A DNA stretch of 64,000 nt, taken from contig CM065377.1 in the NCBI GenBank assembly GCA_033060915.1, positions 33,359,183 through 33,423,182 of the forward strand. The letters run 5' to 3'. Source of the DNA: Euryodendron excelsum (lineage: Eukaryota; Streptophyta; Magnoliopsida; Ericales; Pentaphylacaceae). The notes beneath the pieces are model-generated. The model worked only from the letters and a program-made list of their open reading frames with translations, did no database searches and was not told the DNA's origin. The translations under genes were made by a program, and so were the position numbers. Shown one piece after another: positions 47,504-60,268 of the stretch. Numbering within the stretch: the first letter of the stretch is position 1; the number at the start of each line of letters is the position of its first letter.

Positions 47504-47990
47504 GGCACGTCTTTTTAAAGACGGTAAGACCCCTTTCCAATTCCTTTCAAATTCCAATTCCAATCCCTCTCTTGAGACAGTTGATTTCTCGAGATGGTAA
47601 ATCTACTCCAATCAGGCACGTCTTTCCGAAGACGATAAGACCCCTTTCCAATTCTAATCCCTCTCTCAAGACAGTTGATTCCTCGAGACGGTAAATCTAC
47701 TCCAATCAGGCGCATCTTTTCGAAGATGATAAGACCCCTTTCCAATTCCAATCCCTCTCTCGAGACAGTTGATTCCTCGAGATGATAAATTTACTCAAAT
47801 CAGGCACGTCTTTCCGAAGATGGTGAGACCCCTTTCCAATTCCAATTCCAATTCCAATCCCTTTCTCGAGACAGTTGATTCCTCGAGACGGTAAATCTAC
47901 TCCAATCAGGCGCGTCTTTCCAAAGACGATAAGACCCCTTTCCAATTCCAATCCCTCTCTCGAGATAGTTTATTCCTCGAGACGGTCTGG
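47504..47990 (+). repeat. U3 tandem array, about 94 bp x 5
   Basis: The marker GG(C)(A/G)C(G/A)TCTTT occurs at 47504, 47615, 47709, 47803, 47909 and 47989 (spacings 111, 94, 94, 106, 80). Units carry GACGATAAGACCCCTTTCC, CCCTCTCTCGAGACAGTTGA and TTCCTCGAGACGGTAAATC. This is the same unit as the 81-bp minisatellite on the opposite strand, with a GGTAAATCTACTCC insertion. Confidence 0.9.
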
Positions 47991-49238
47991 CGCGTTTTTC
48001 AAAGAAAATCTCTTCGAAACGGTAAGTCCTTTTAAACCTGTAGACCGAGACGAGATCCCAAGTCCCCTAGATGGTAGAACGGTCCACCTTTGGCGCCTGC
48101 TAGCCCGCCAATGCAGAAATGTCCATTTAGGCACGCCTTTCGAGAAAGTTGATTCTCAGGCGCTAAGTCCATTTAGCAGCTTCCCGAGATCAAGCAGTCT
48201 CAGGAATGATCGCAAACCATTAGAGTAGCGGAAATACTCACAAACATCACAACCGTTAGAGTAGCGGAAATACTCACAAGCAGGTCGATAGAGGGAATTG
48301 CCAATAAACCCCTGTATCACACGACCGCCGTCAGAGTGGCGGAAACACTCAAAACCCAGGTCAACACCAGTGCCTGCTAGCCCACTTCGGTGAAAAATGA
48401 CCAAACTGCCCCTTGGGCCTTTTTCGACACGTTTCTCGAGAACACACCTAAGTCTTCAGAACGGTAAGTCCAACCTTCCAAGATTGTCTTAAAAGCGATT
48501 CGGCATGATTAGGTGTCTTCTAGTTAGTTTCGGGCCAATTTCGAGACTTTTCGATTAAGATGACCATTTTGCCCCTAGGCATTCGAATGCCCCGGGAACC
48601 ACACCGGCTCTGGGTATCAAACCAGTAACTTCCCAAGAATACTTCTTATAGTATTCCCAACCTTCCTTTACCTTTTTGGATCATTCCGAGTCAGTTCCTG
48701 CAAACCTGGTGCAAAATGACCGTTTTGCCCCTGGTGGGCCGGTCGCCTTTTCCAACCACACCGGCTTTGGGTATCAAACCGGTAACCTTTGGGAACATTC
48801 TAAGTAATGTTTCCAAATCTTGAGTCTTTTTCGGGACATTCCGAGTCCGTCCCGGCAGCTTTCTGGTCTGGTTGGCCATTTTCTAACGGCCCGGTCAATC
48901 CTTTTGACACATCGTATCCTCATCTTTCAAGTCAAATACCTCCGGGATGCTATTCTAAGTGTTCTTGTCCTGTTCCGGCTCTCCGGGTCATTCTCGACTT
49001 CTTCAAATCATTCTCGGACTTTCCGAAGTCACTCCCAGTGAAGCCAGGCTAAAAATTGCATGGTAGTCACTAGTACAGGCGCCCAAATCTTCCCAAGATA
49101 TGTTGGTTGCTGACTTAACAAACTTTCCTAATTGGCTGGCACCACTAGTAGTGGCACCAAGCTAAGAATTGGCCTGGTGGCGCCAAGAGAAATTTTGGCC
49201 TGGCGCCACTGTAACAAGCACTAGGTCTATCCCATTTC

Positions 49239-49246
49239 TATAGATA
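49239..49246 (+). promoter_or_regulatory. LTR TATA box
   Basis: TATAGATA followed by CAGAGCCTCCTCC and GCGTGAAAGAG as in the 60068 copy. Confidence 0.65.
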
Positions 49247-51807
49247 CAGAGCCTCCTCCAGCGTGAAAGAGTTCTGCAAACTGAATCTAAAAACCCTAAT
49301 TCTCGATATATAGAGCTCGTACACTCCCAAAACCCTAGCTTCTCTAGGTTTTCCAAACCCTAGCCACCATACACTAAACCTTAGCTTCCTGTACACTCAT
49401 ATACACTCTCATACACTTATACACTAGCCTCCAACCCTCCATTGAAGACTTGGGTTGCTGCAACTACGAAGATTTGAAGACCGAAGACGAGCCCTCGAAG
49501 ATCAAGACTGAAGTGAAGCAAAGACCGAAGAAAGCAAAGCGCGCAAAGCCAAGCAAAATAAAGAAGATACAAGGTAGGCTTCTTATTTAAATTTCCGCAC
49601 TTCCCCCTCTCTCTTCTCTCTCCTAACCCACTTGGGTTTTCTCTATTTTAATCCCCCATCTCTTTCCCCCCCTTTCTTTGCATGCTTAAAACAAGGGGAC
49701 TCCCGGTCCATGTGTAGGATTAGACTATTGGAGGGTCACCGTGTCGGGGGCTTTCCTTTAGGCTAACCGGAGACCACATGGGTTCAGCCCCCTTGATTAT
49801 GTGGTGAAACCTTAACCTTTTATGTTCACGACCCCAAACTTGCATTGTGCATATCATGATCTTGCATCTTCCAAAAATCGTTTTCAAACTCGTTTTCAAA
49901 GTTTGCATTAAATTTCTTTTCAAAATTGCATCAAAATCTCCTTTTTCAAAATTTGTTTTTAAAATCACAATCCTAGGCATGGCTAGGTTTGCTTTAGGAA
50001 AGTGTTACATTTAAAGAAGACCAATATGGTCTATATTTTCGACTCCTTGTTTTCAAAACCATTTTCCTAAAGTGATTCTAGCCTTCTCATGGTTAGAATC
50101 GCTTTACGAAAGTGAGACATTTTTATACCTTCTAAAAACTCTCTTTTCAAAAGTCTTTTTTCCTAAAAATCTCTTTTTCAACATACTTTCCTAAAACTCT
50201 CCTTTCCAAAGTTGTTTTCAAAAACTCCCTCCAAAAATCTATTTTTCAAAACTCCCTTTTTCAACTCCTTTCCAAAATCCTCTCCCCAAAATCTACTTTC
50301 TAAAAACGCTCCCTAAAAATTTTTTCAAAAACTCTCTCCAATAATTTATATCAAAAATTTTTCTAAAAACTCTTTTTTTAAAATTTTCCTTCTAGAAACT
50401 CCTCTCTAGGATTTCCTTCCAAAAAACTAGTTTCCAAAAACACGCTTTCCAAAAACTCCTCACTAAGATGTCTTTCCAAAAACTCTCTTTCTGTAAAATT
50501 CACTTTCTAAAAACTTTTTTTTAGGATTTCTTTCCAAAAATCCCTTTTTCCAAAAAGTCCACTTTCCAAAATTTTTTTCCTTAGAGCCTAAGTTAAACCC
50601 TAGAGTTAATAATTAGGAAACCCTAATTTACCTTCCCAAAAACATAATTTTCAAACTTGCCTTAAAACCCAGGTTTCCAAAACCTCCCGTTTTCTACGTC
50701 AAAATTATGTTTCCAAAACCTATTTTCTACGTCAAAACTATACACTTCCAAATCTAGGGTTTCTAAAAATTTCCTTTTCCAAATCCTTGTCAAATTCAAT
50801 CTCCCGTTTAGGAAATAGATCTTATCCTCCGTTTTTGGAAACAAAATCAGACCTTCTCTTTTAGAAACAAAATTCAATCCCTTCCTAATCCAAATCTTTC
50901 CTAATTCAACTCCTTCCTAACCTTCTACTTTCCTAAATCCTAAGTTTCCAAAACTTGAACGTAAAAATCTTTCCTAAATTTTAAAATTTAACTTTCAAAT
51001 ATTTCCTAATTCAACCCTTTCCTAATTCTACCCCTTTCCAAATCTTAACTTTCCAAATCTAAGTTTTCAAATCTTTCCCAAACTCAACATTTCCTAATCT
51101 CAAGATTTTCTAAAACTAAAACTCTAAAACTTTCTAAATTTCAAATCTTTCTAAATCCAAAGCTTTCTAAACTCAAAACTTTCTTAATTCAAAACTTTCT
51201 TAAGTTGAAACTTTCTTAATTCAAACCTTTTCTAAATCTTTCCTAATTTAAAATCTTTCTATAATTCTAAGCTTTCCAAATTCAAAACTTTCCTAACTTA
51301 AAACTTTCAAATTCTAAACATTTCTTAAACTAAACTTTTCCTAATTCAAAACATTTCTAAATTCAATACTTTCCTACTTCAAAACCTTTCTTAAAACGAA
51401 ACTTTCTAATTTCAAAACTTTCCTAAACCTAAAACTTTCTTAAGTTGAAATTTTCCCAAATTGACAACTTTCTTAATTCAAAACTTTCCCAAGTTGAAAC
51501 TTTCCTAATTCCAAAACTTTCCTAAAATGACACTTTCCTAATTCGAACTTTTCCTAAATCGAATCTTTCCTAAATCTAGTCTTTCCTAATCTTTCCAAGT
51601 CCAACTTTTGAGTCAAATCTTTTCTAAAATCCTTCCAAGTCAAGTCAAATCTTTTCTAAGTCTCAAGCCTTTCTAGGTTTCCTAAAACCAAGTCCTTCAA
51701 AACCAATCTTTTAAAATCTTCCAATCAAAGTTCAATCTCTCAATCTTCCAATCCAATTTCCAATCAAAATCTCTTTCTTTCAATCCAACCTTCTATTTTC
51801 TATCAGA

Positions 51808-51875
51808 CTCTTGTCCGAACTACGACTGACCTGATTCCTCTAAAAGGATACGTAGGCAACCCTCATGGGTGCGGT
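51808..51875 (+). other. Conserved U5 island with hairpin (one stem mismatch)
   Basis: TCAGACTCTTGTCCGAAC, then GACTGACCTGATTCC and ATACGTAGGCAACCC. Confidence 0.55.
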
Positions 51876-52642
51876 CTCCACATTTTTCAAATTTCAAATT
51901 CCACAACATTTTTCAAGTTTCTATTTCCACAAAATCTTTCCAAATTTCCAATCTATCTTTAAACTTCCAATTTCAAATTTCTATTTTCAATTTCCAATAC
52001 CTTCTTTCCAAATTCAAACTTCTATCTCTTTCTTCTAAAATCAAATCAAATTATTCTTTTCAAATCTATTTCCAAATCAAGTCTCCTTTTTGGCATTTGC
52101 ATATCATGCACCATGTTAATTTCTTTTCAAAAATTCCTTTTTAAAAGTGGATAGGATTGGTCATTGGTTAGTTGAAGACTCTCATAGGTGAATTTAGGGT
52201 AGATTGACATGTAGGTACCGAAAGGGCGGGGTAGGGTGATGGCTTAGTGCGTCTTCCCTACACATAACCAACCTCCGAACCTAGATCACTGATTTCAAAG
52301 ACCAAAACAGAGTTATTTTCAAAAATGGGCTAAATGTTTTACAAAGGTTGCCAAACAACCTATTTTTCTTGAAAACTCTCTCTTGAGGAGATATTTTCAA
52401 AATCATTTTTCAAAAACCCTAAGTGTAGCTTTCGAATTATTCTTAGTTTTTAGGTGATCTAACTCCCCTTAATCAAGTTAGTTGGTGACTCCAAATCTTT
52501 TTCAAAAACCCTTAATTCAAATCAATTTTCAATTCAAACCTAGTCGCACTTATTCTTCTAGGGGGTGAGTTCTAACGAGAGAGTACAGTATTTTTCCCGC
52601 TTGTGTGTGGATTCTTCAAGTGCAAAAAATCTGAGCGCGACA

Positions 52643-52647
52643 ACCAA
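52643..52647. repeat. Right target-site duplication (ACCAA)
   Basis: Identical to 47296-47300. Confidence 0.9.
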
Positions 52648-54189
52648 TTTTCTATACTCAATCCAGTCAATGAATCGCTTTACAGGCTTACCGGACTCGA
52701 TAGAGGCAAAATAACTAAAATGCCCTTGGGGTGTTGCTCGGTCCGTTTGGCACGTCTTGCTAGAGATAGCAAGTCACTATTTTAACCTTAATTCCAATTT
52801 CAATTCCAATCCAAATCAAATCTGGCATGCCTTTTGAGAAAGTTGATCCCTCATGCGATAAGTTCATCTAGTTCGACATGTTTTTCGAGAAAACACTTCA
52901 GAAGGGTAAGTCCCTTCTAACCCGTCGATTAAGACGGAACCCAAGTTCCTGAGATAGTAGAACGGTTCACCTTTGGCGCCTGCTAGCCTGTCAATGAAGA
53001 ATATCCGTTATTCGGCACGTCTTTCGAGAAAGTTGATTCCTCAAACGATAAGTCCACCTAACAGCTTTCTGAGATTAGGTAGTCTCTGTAATGAACACTC
53101 ACTATCAGAGTGGCAGAAATACTCGTAAATATCACAACCATCAGAGTGGCGGAAACAGTCGCAAATAGGTCGACATTAAGAATTGCCAACAAAATCCCCT
53201 TTGTCACAGGATTGAACTCACCTTTTGGCCATGGCACATTTACCAAAGGATGAGATACCTTTGGAAATTAACTCTTCACATACCATCAGAGTGGCAAAAA
53301 CACACAAAATCAAGGTCAACACCAGTCCCTTGGGCTTGTCCGGCACGCTTCTTGAGAAAGTACCTAGGTCTTCAGAGTAGTAAGTCCACCCTTCCAAGAT
53401 TGTCCCAAGGACAATTCGGCATGTTCAAATGCCTACCAGTTGATTTTCGACCAATTCTAAGACCATTCGGTCAAAATGATCATTTTGCCCCTAGGTATAT
53501 GATCGCTTTCGGAAACCACACCGGCTCTAGATATCAAACCGATAACTTTCCGAGGATGCTTATAATAGTATTCTCAATATTCAAGCACCTTTTTGGACTG
53601 TTTCGAGTCCATTCTGGCAAACCCGATGCAAAACGACCGTTTTGCCCCTAGTGGGCTGGTCGCTTTTTCAGACCACACTAGCTCTGGGTATCAAACCAGA
53701 AATTCCCCCAAAACATTCTAAATAGTGTTTCCAACCTTCAAGTCCTCTCATAAGACATTCTAAGTCCACCTGGTGGTTTTCCGGTCTAATTGACCCTTTT
53801 GCCCCTAATGGCTCGACCGACCACTTTAACAATTCTAACATTGTTATTCAAGCCTATTACCGTTGGAACACTATTTCAAGGGTTGTTACCCATTTTTGGC
53901 CTTTCGGATCATTCCTGGCCTCTCAAAACATTCTCAGACCTTTTAGGGTCACTCTTAGTGAAGCCAAGTCAAAAATTACATGGTAGTCACTAGTACAGGC
54001 ACCCAAATATTTTGCCTTGCATATCAAGAGTCAAAAGATACATTTTAGGCCGCCCTTAAAACTTTCCTAAGTGGCTGGTGCCACTAGCAGTGGTGCCAAG
54101 TGAAAAATTGGCCTAACGCCACTCTTAGTGGCACTAGTAGGGATCTTGCCTTGGCACCACTGCAACAGGTGCTAGGCCAGTCTTGTGTC

Positions 54190-54197
54190 TATAAATA
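54190..54197 (+). promoter_or_regulatory. LTR TATA box
   Basis: TATAAATA followed by CAGACCCTCCCCCTGC. Confidence 0.75.
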
Positions 54198-54499
54198 CAG
54201 ACCCTCCCCCTGCATGAAAAGGGTCTGTAAGCTCAATCCAAAAACTTTACTTTTCGAAATACAGAGCTCGAAGTCTCTCCAAACCCTAGCTCTATCTAGT
54301 ATCTTTAAACCCTAGCCTCTATATACTTTAACCCTAGCTTATACACACTCTATACACTCATACACCAGCCTCAAAGCAAGCCATTAAAGACTCAAGTATT
54401 GCAAGCTTGAAGCTCTTGAAGCCCAAGTAAAGCAAAGCAAATAAAGCAAGCAAAATAAGAAGAAGATAAGGTAGCCTTTCTCTTTATGTTTATGTACTA

Positions 54500-54513
54500 C
54501 CCCCCCCCCCCCC
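54500..54513 (+). repeat. Homopolymer run C14
   Basis: Occurs where other copies have CCCCCTCTCTC upstream of CTAACCCACTT. Confidence 0.9.
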
Positions 54514-56343
54514 TCCTCTCTTTTTCTTGCTAACCCACTTAGGTTTTCTTCTATTTTAATCCCCCATATTCTACCTCTCTTTCTTGCATGCTTGAAACAA
54601 AGGACTTCCTGATTTATGCGTATAAAGGATTTTTAAAAGTCACCATGTCGGGGGCTTTCTTCTAGTTACACCTTAGACCATGTAGATTCGGCCATTTTGA
54701 GTATGTGATGAAGCCTAAGCTTGTATGTTCACGATCTTGCATTATGCATATCATACATCCATTCAAAATTTATTTTCAAAAGTTGTTTTCAAAAGTTTGC
54801 ATCACAATCCTCTTTCAAAACTTGCATTCAAAAACTTGTTTTCAAAATCACAGTCTTAAAGTTATTCTAGCCATTCCATTGTTATGGTTGTTTTAGGAAA
54901 GTGTTATATTCATTGTGACCATCAAGGTCCATATTTTGGGTGTAAACCCTAAATTATTTTTCATCAAAACTACAATTCTAAGATGATTCTAGTCATTCCA
55001 TGATTAGGATTGTTTTAGGAAAGTGTGATATTCAATGGGATCATATTGGTCCATATTGCAAATCCATGATGTTTTCAAAACCACCTACTTAGAATGGTTC
55101 GAATCTCTTCATGGTTAGAATCGTTTTAGGAAAGTGAGACATTCAAAAGATTTCAAAAGTCTATATTCAAGTCATTCTCCAAATTGCTTTCAAACTTCTT
55201 TCCAAAAACTTTCTTCAAAAATCTATTTTCTAATAATTCTCTTCAAAAATTTACTTTCTAAAAACTCTTTTCAAATTTCTTTCCTAAAAATTCTTTTCAC
55301 AAAGATCTCCTTTCTAAAAAAATCTTTTCCTTAGAGTCCTAGTCAATTCCTAGAATCCTTGTTTAGAAAACCCTAGTTTCTTTTTTAAATCCATGATTTT
55401 CATTTTTTGCCTCAAATCATAGGTTTCCAAAACTATCTTCTACACCAAATTATAGCTTTCCAAATCCAAGATTTTCAAAACTCAACCTTTCCAATTCTAT
55501 GTCAAATATAATCCTCCAATTTAAGAAACTAGATCAAATTCTCTAATTTTAGAAACTAAATCAAATCATCTATTTTTGAAAATAAAATCTAATCTTTTAC
55601 TTTAGGAAATAAGAATCAGATTTTTCTTAATTCAAATCTTTCCTAATTCCAACATTTCCTAACTTTAAACCTCTCTTAACTTCCAACCTTGCCAAATTTC
55701 AACTTTCTAAATCTCAACTTTTTAAATCTTTCTAAATTCAAGGTCTTTCCAAAGTTCAAATCCTTCTAAATTCACTTTCCTAAAATCAACATTTTTCTAA
55801 TTTGATACTTTCCTAAAATGGAACTTTCCTATTTTGAAACTTTTCAAATTCAAAGATTTCTAAAATTCAATCTTTCCTAAACCTAACTTTTGAAATTCAT
55901 TCAAATCAAATGATCAAGTTCTTTTTAAATCAAATCGAATCTCTTCCAAAACATTCCTAATTCAATTACATGCTCCAAGCTTAAGTTACCTAAACCCTAG
56001 GATACCTAAACCCTAGGATACCCTAATCCTAAGTTAGAAAACTTCAAATCCTTTCTAAATCAAGATGGTTTTTCAATTTCAATCTAAGTCAAAATATTTT
56101 TAAAACTCAATTCCTCCTTTTCTAAATCAAGTCCAAGTTCTTATTCCAAGTTCAATCTTTTCAAATCAAAGTCAATTTCAAATCCACAAGTTCTATTTTA
56201 AATTAAAATCAAATTCAATTTCAATTTCAAATCTTGTATTCCAAGTTCAAATCAAACTCTTTTCTAGTCAAATTTTTTCAAATCAAACTTTTCAAAACCC
56301 TCAAAGTGTTTATTTTCAATCGGACTCTTGTCCGAACTACGAT

Positions 56344-57655
56344 TGTAAGCACCCCATTTTTGCCCGCTCGGCAATTTCCGGTTCGACCGGACTCACATGT
56401 AAACCGATATAGACACATTCAACTCCAAATCAATTTTTCAGACTCAATCCAATCAATTAATCGTTTCGCTGGCCTGTCAGGCCCAACAAAGACAAAATGA
56501 CTAAAATGCCCTTGTGACATTGCTCGGTCTTATTCTAGTTAGCACGTCTTCCAAGAGATGGTAAGTCCCCTTCTCAATCTCAAATTCAATTTTAAGTCCA
56601 ACTCCAATTCAAATCAAATTCGGCACACCTTTCGAGAAAGTTGATCTCTTAGGCTGTGAGACCATCTAGTCTGGCACATTTTTTGAGAAACTCTTCGAAA
56701 CGGTAAGTCCTTTCAAACTCGTCGACCGGGACGGAACCCAAGTCCTCGAGATGGTAGAACGGTCCACCTTTGGCGCCTGCTAGCGCACCAATGAAGCATA
56801 TTCATTATGCAGCACATCTTTCGAGAAAGTTGATTCCTCAGATGATAAGTTCACATAGCAGCTTCCCGAGATTAGGTAGTCTCTGAAATAAACGTGCACC
56901 GTTAGAGTGGCGGAAACACTCGCAAACATCGTAACCGTCATAATGTTAGAAATACTCGTAAACAACTCGATATTGGGAATTGCCAACAAAGCCCTATGTC
57001 ATAGCACTAAATTCAGTTCTAAGCCGTGACACATTTACCAAAGGATGAGATACCTTTGGAAACCAACGCATCACAGACTGTCAGAGTGATGGAAACACTC
57101 AAAACCCAGGTCAACACAAGTGCCTGCTATCCCACTCTGGTGAAAAATGACCAAACTGCCCCCTAGGCCTTTTTCAGCACGCTTCTCAAGAAAGTACCTA
57201 AGTCCTCAAAGCTGTAAGTCCACCTTTCCAAGATCATCCCAAAGATGATCTGGCATGCTTAAGTGCCTTCTAGTCGGTTCCGGACCAATTCCGAGACTAT
57301 TTGGTCAAAATAACCATTTTGTCCCGAAGCATCCAAGCGCCTTCGGGAACCACATCGGCTCTAGGTATCAAATCGGTAACCTCGAGAGTGCTTCTAATAG
57401 TATTCCCGACCTTCCAATACCTTTTCGGATCATTCCAAGTTTATTTCGACAAACCCGATGCAAAATGACCGTTTTGCCCCTAGTGGGCTGGTCGCCTTTT
57501 TCAACCACACCGACTCTGGGTATCAAACCCGAAACCTTTCAAAACACTCTAGATTTTGTTACCAACCTTAAAGTCCTCTCATGAGTCATTCCGAGTCCAT
57601 TCCGGTGATTTTTTTGTCTAGTTGACTATTTTGCCCCTAATAGCTCAGTCGACCA
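56344..57655 (+). mobile_element. E4 LTR, first 1.3 kb
   Basis: TGTAAGCACCCCATTTTTGCC placed inside the hairpin island of the E3 LTR. Regular U3 of subfamily B: GGTAAGTCC units (56560, 56700), AGAGTGGCGGAAACACTC (56905), GACCGTTTTGCCCC (57467). It stops at CAGTCGACCA, where minus-strand LTR sequence begins. The two sequences share GACCA at the junction. Confidence 0.8.
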
Positions 57656-58927
57656 TAATGATCACATTAAATGTAACACCTTCTTAAAACAACCCTAAGC
57701 ATGAAATAGCTAGAATCATCTTAAGATTATGGTTTTGATAAAAACAATTTATGGTTTGACCCTAAGATTTGGACCTTGATAGTCACATTGAATATAACAC
57801 TTTCCTAAAACGATTCTAACCATGAATGTCTTTCACCTAGAAAGGTGTTGGAAGGTTGAGAATACTATTAGAAGCATCCTCGAAAGATAACCGATTTGAT
57901 ACCCAGAGCCGGTGTGGTTCCCGGAGGTGATCGAATGCCTAAGGGTAAAATGGTTATTTTAATTGGAAGGTCTCAGAATTGATCCGAAACCTATTGGAAG
58001 GTGTTTGAACATGCCAAATTGTCTTTGAGACAATCTTGGAAGGGTAAACTCACCGCTCTGAGAACTTAGGTACTTTATCAAAAAGCATGTTGGAAAGGCC
58101 CAAGGGATAGTTTGGTCATTTTTCACTAGAGTAGGCTAGCAGGCATTGATGTTGACCCGGGTTTTGAGTGTTTCCATCTCTCTGACGATGTGTGATAAGT
58201 TAGTTTTCAAAGGTATCTCGTCCTTTGGTAAACGTGCCACAGCTAAGAGACGTGTTCGGTCCTGTGACATAGGGGGTTTGTTGGCAATTCCCAATGTCGA
58301 CCTGTTTGCAAGTGTTTTTGCCACTCTGATGGTTACGATGTTTATGAGTATTTCCCTCACTCTGACGGTGTGCATTCATTCCAGAGATTGCTAGATCTCG
58401 AGAAGCTGTTGGATGGTCTTACTATCTAAGGGATCAACTTTCTTGAAAGACGTACTGAATAACAAACATTCTACATTGACAGACTAACAAGCACTAGAAG
58501 TGAACCGTTCTACCATCTCGGGGACTTGGGTTCCGTCTAAGTCGACAAGTTTGAAGGGACTTATTGTTCCAAGGAGTTTTCTCGGCAAACGCGCCAGACT
58601 AAATGGACTTACCGTCTAAGGGATCAACCTTCTTAAAAAACGTGTCAAATTGAGTTTGATTGACTTAGACTGGAATTGGAATTGGAATTGAGGTTGAAAT
58701 AGGGACTTACCGTCTTTAAGAAGACATGCTAACTGGAATTGAACCGAGCAATGTCGCAAGGACATTTTGGTTATTTTGCCTCTATTGGGCCCGACAAGCT
58801 TGCGAAGCGGTTAATTGACTGGATTGAGTCTGAAAAACTATTTTGGACTTGAATTTGTCTGTGTCAGTTTGAATGTCAATCTAGCCAGACCAGAGATTAC
58901 TAAGCGGGTAAAAATAGGGTGCTTACA
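57651..58927 (-). mobile_element. Rearranged minus-strand LTR piece (subfamily B)
   Basis: The right end is a normal LTR start on the minus strand (TGTAAGCACCCTATTTTTAC at 58927). U3 follows leftwards to about 57845. A junction near 57830-57845 then skips the promoter and leader region and joins the GATTCTAGCC/TTTTAAGAAGG blocks (to 57656). The last 2 kb or more of the LTR is missing. It is therefore an LTR with an internal and a terminal deletion. Confidence 0.75.
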
Positions 58928-60067
58928 CACGTCTTTTGAGAAAGTTGATCCCTGAGAAGATAAGACCATCCAGTAGCTTCCTGAGATCAAACAGTCTTTG
59001 GAATGAACGCACACCATTAGAGTAACGGAAACACTCACAAAAATTATAACCGTCAAAGTGATGGAAACACTTGCAAACAAGTAAACATTTGGAATTGCCA
59101 ACAAAACCCCTATGTCACGAACTGAACTTGCTCTTGGTCGTAACACATTTATCGAAAGACGGGATACCTTTTGAAACCAACTCGTCACACACTGTCAAAG
59201 TGATGGAAACACTTAAAACTTGGGTCAACACTAGTGCCTGCTAGCCTACTCTGGTAAAAAATAACCAAACTGCCCCTTGGGCCCTTCTGGCACATTTCTC
59301 AAAAAAGTACATAAATCCTCAGAGTGGTAAATCCACCCTTCCAAGATTGTCCCAAAGACAATCCGACATGTTCAAGTGCCTTCCAGTCGGTTCCAGATCA
59401 ATTCCGTAACCATCTAGTCAAAATGACCATTTTGAGCTTGGGCATCCGATCGCTTCTAGGAACCACACTAACTTTGGGTATCAAACTAGTTACCTCCTGA
59501 GGATGCTTCTAATAGTATTCCTAATCTTCTAATGCCTTTCCACATCATTTTGGGTATATTCCAGCAAGCCTGGTGCAAAATGATCATTTTGCCCCTGGTC
59601 GGCCGGTTGCCTTTTTCCAACCACACCAACTTTGGGTATCAAACCGGCAACCCCTTGGAACACTCTCGATAGCAGTTCTAACCTTCAAGCCTTCTCACAG
59701 GTCACTCCAAGCACATTCTAGTGTTTTTTGGATCCAATTGACCGCTTTCCCTCTGGTAGGCCGGTCACCCTTTTTAACTACTCTGGCACTAATTCTTAAG
59801 CCATTTACTTCGGGATACTCTCATAGAGGTCCTCATCCATCCCCAGCCTTTCGGATCATTCTCAGACATTCTGGAGTCACTTCTAGTAGAGCCAAGCCAA
59901 AAATTGTATGGTAGTCACTAGGACAAGTGCCCAAATCTTTTGCCTTGCGTCCCATAGGGTTAAAAGATACGTTTCTTGTTTATCTTAAAACTTTACTAAG
60001 TGGTTGGTGCCATTAGTAGTGGCACAAGCCAATAAATGGCCTAGCACCAATCCTAGTGGCTCCAAGG
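58928..60067 (+). mobile_element. Plus-strand LTR U3 fragment
   Basis: Starts at the CACGTCTTTTGAGAAAGTTG unit, which in complete copies lies about 470 bp inside U3, so the true start is missing. Contains AGAGTAACGGAAACACTC words, a GGTAAATCC unit (59326), TTTTGCCCC blocks and GCGCC-like remnants (about 60005-60065). Cut at 60068 by a subfamily A LTR. It overlaps in content with E4 56815-57655, so it is a second LTR and not a continuation of E4. Confidence 0.75.
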
Positions 60068-60268
60068 TGTAAGCACCCCATTTTTGACCACTAAGCGGTC
60101 TCTAGTCCGTTCAGACTTGTGTTCAAGTTAATATAGACGTGTTCCAATCCAAATTAACTTTCTAAGTCTAATCCTGTCAATTCATCGCTTCGCGGGCCCC
60201 ATCGAGCCCAAATAGAGGCAAAATTACCAAAATGCCCCTGGAGCCATCATTCATTCCAATTCCAAACT

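Larger units (their letters stand above)
47301..52642 (+). mobile_element. Solo LTR (subfamily A, 5.3 kb) nested in the E3 LTR
   Basis: Starts TGTAAGCACCTCATTTTTGA, ends CTGAGCGCGACA, and is flanked by a perfect ACCAA duplication. The U3 start GACCGCTTGGCAGTCTAC pairs it with the giant solo LTR at 5523-17092. It contains a 94-bp array (47504-47990), U3 units, GCGCC boxes (49135-49215), TATAGATA (49239), AAACCCTAG words (49325-49370), CCCACTTGGGTT (49628), a long G-poor tract (50880-51700), the hairpin island (51808-51875) and the U5 end. No internal region. With its exact duplication it may be one of the youngest insertions. Confidence 0.9.
52643..56343 (+). mobile_element. E3 LTR, remainder, cut by E4
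   Basis: Reads on from 47300 with AATTTTCTATACTCAATCCAG. It contains U3 units (52860-52915), repeated AGAGTGGC(A/G)GAAA words (53105-53160), GCGCC-like boxes (54070-54175), TATAAATA (54190), AAACCCTAG words, a C14 run (54500), the G-poor tract and the first part of the hairpin island (TCGGACTCTTGTCCGA at 56319). It breaks at 56343, before the U5 end, where E4 begins. Whether E3 is solo or complete cannot be told here. Confidence 0.8.

Noticed and set aside
53990..54180. Independent DNA transposon with GGTGCCAC ends
   Set aside because: The inverted words are the decayed GCGCC boxes of the LTR promoter and recur at the same distance from TATA in other copies.
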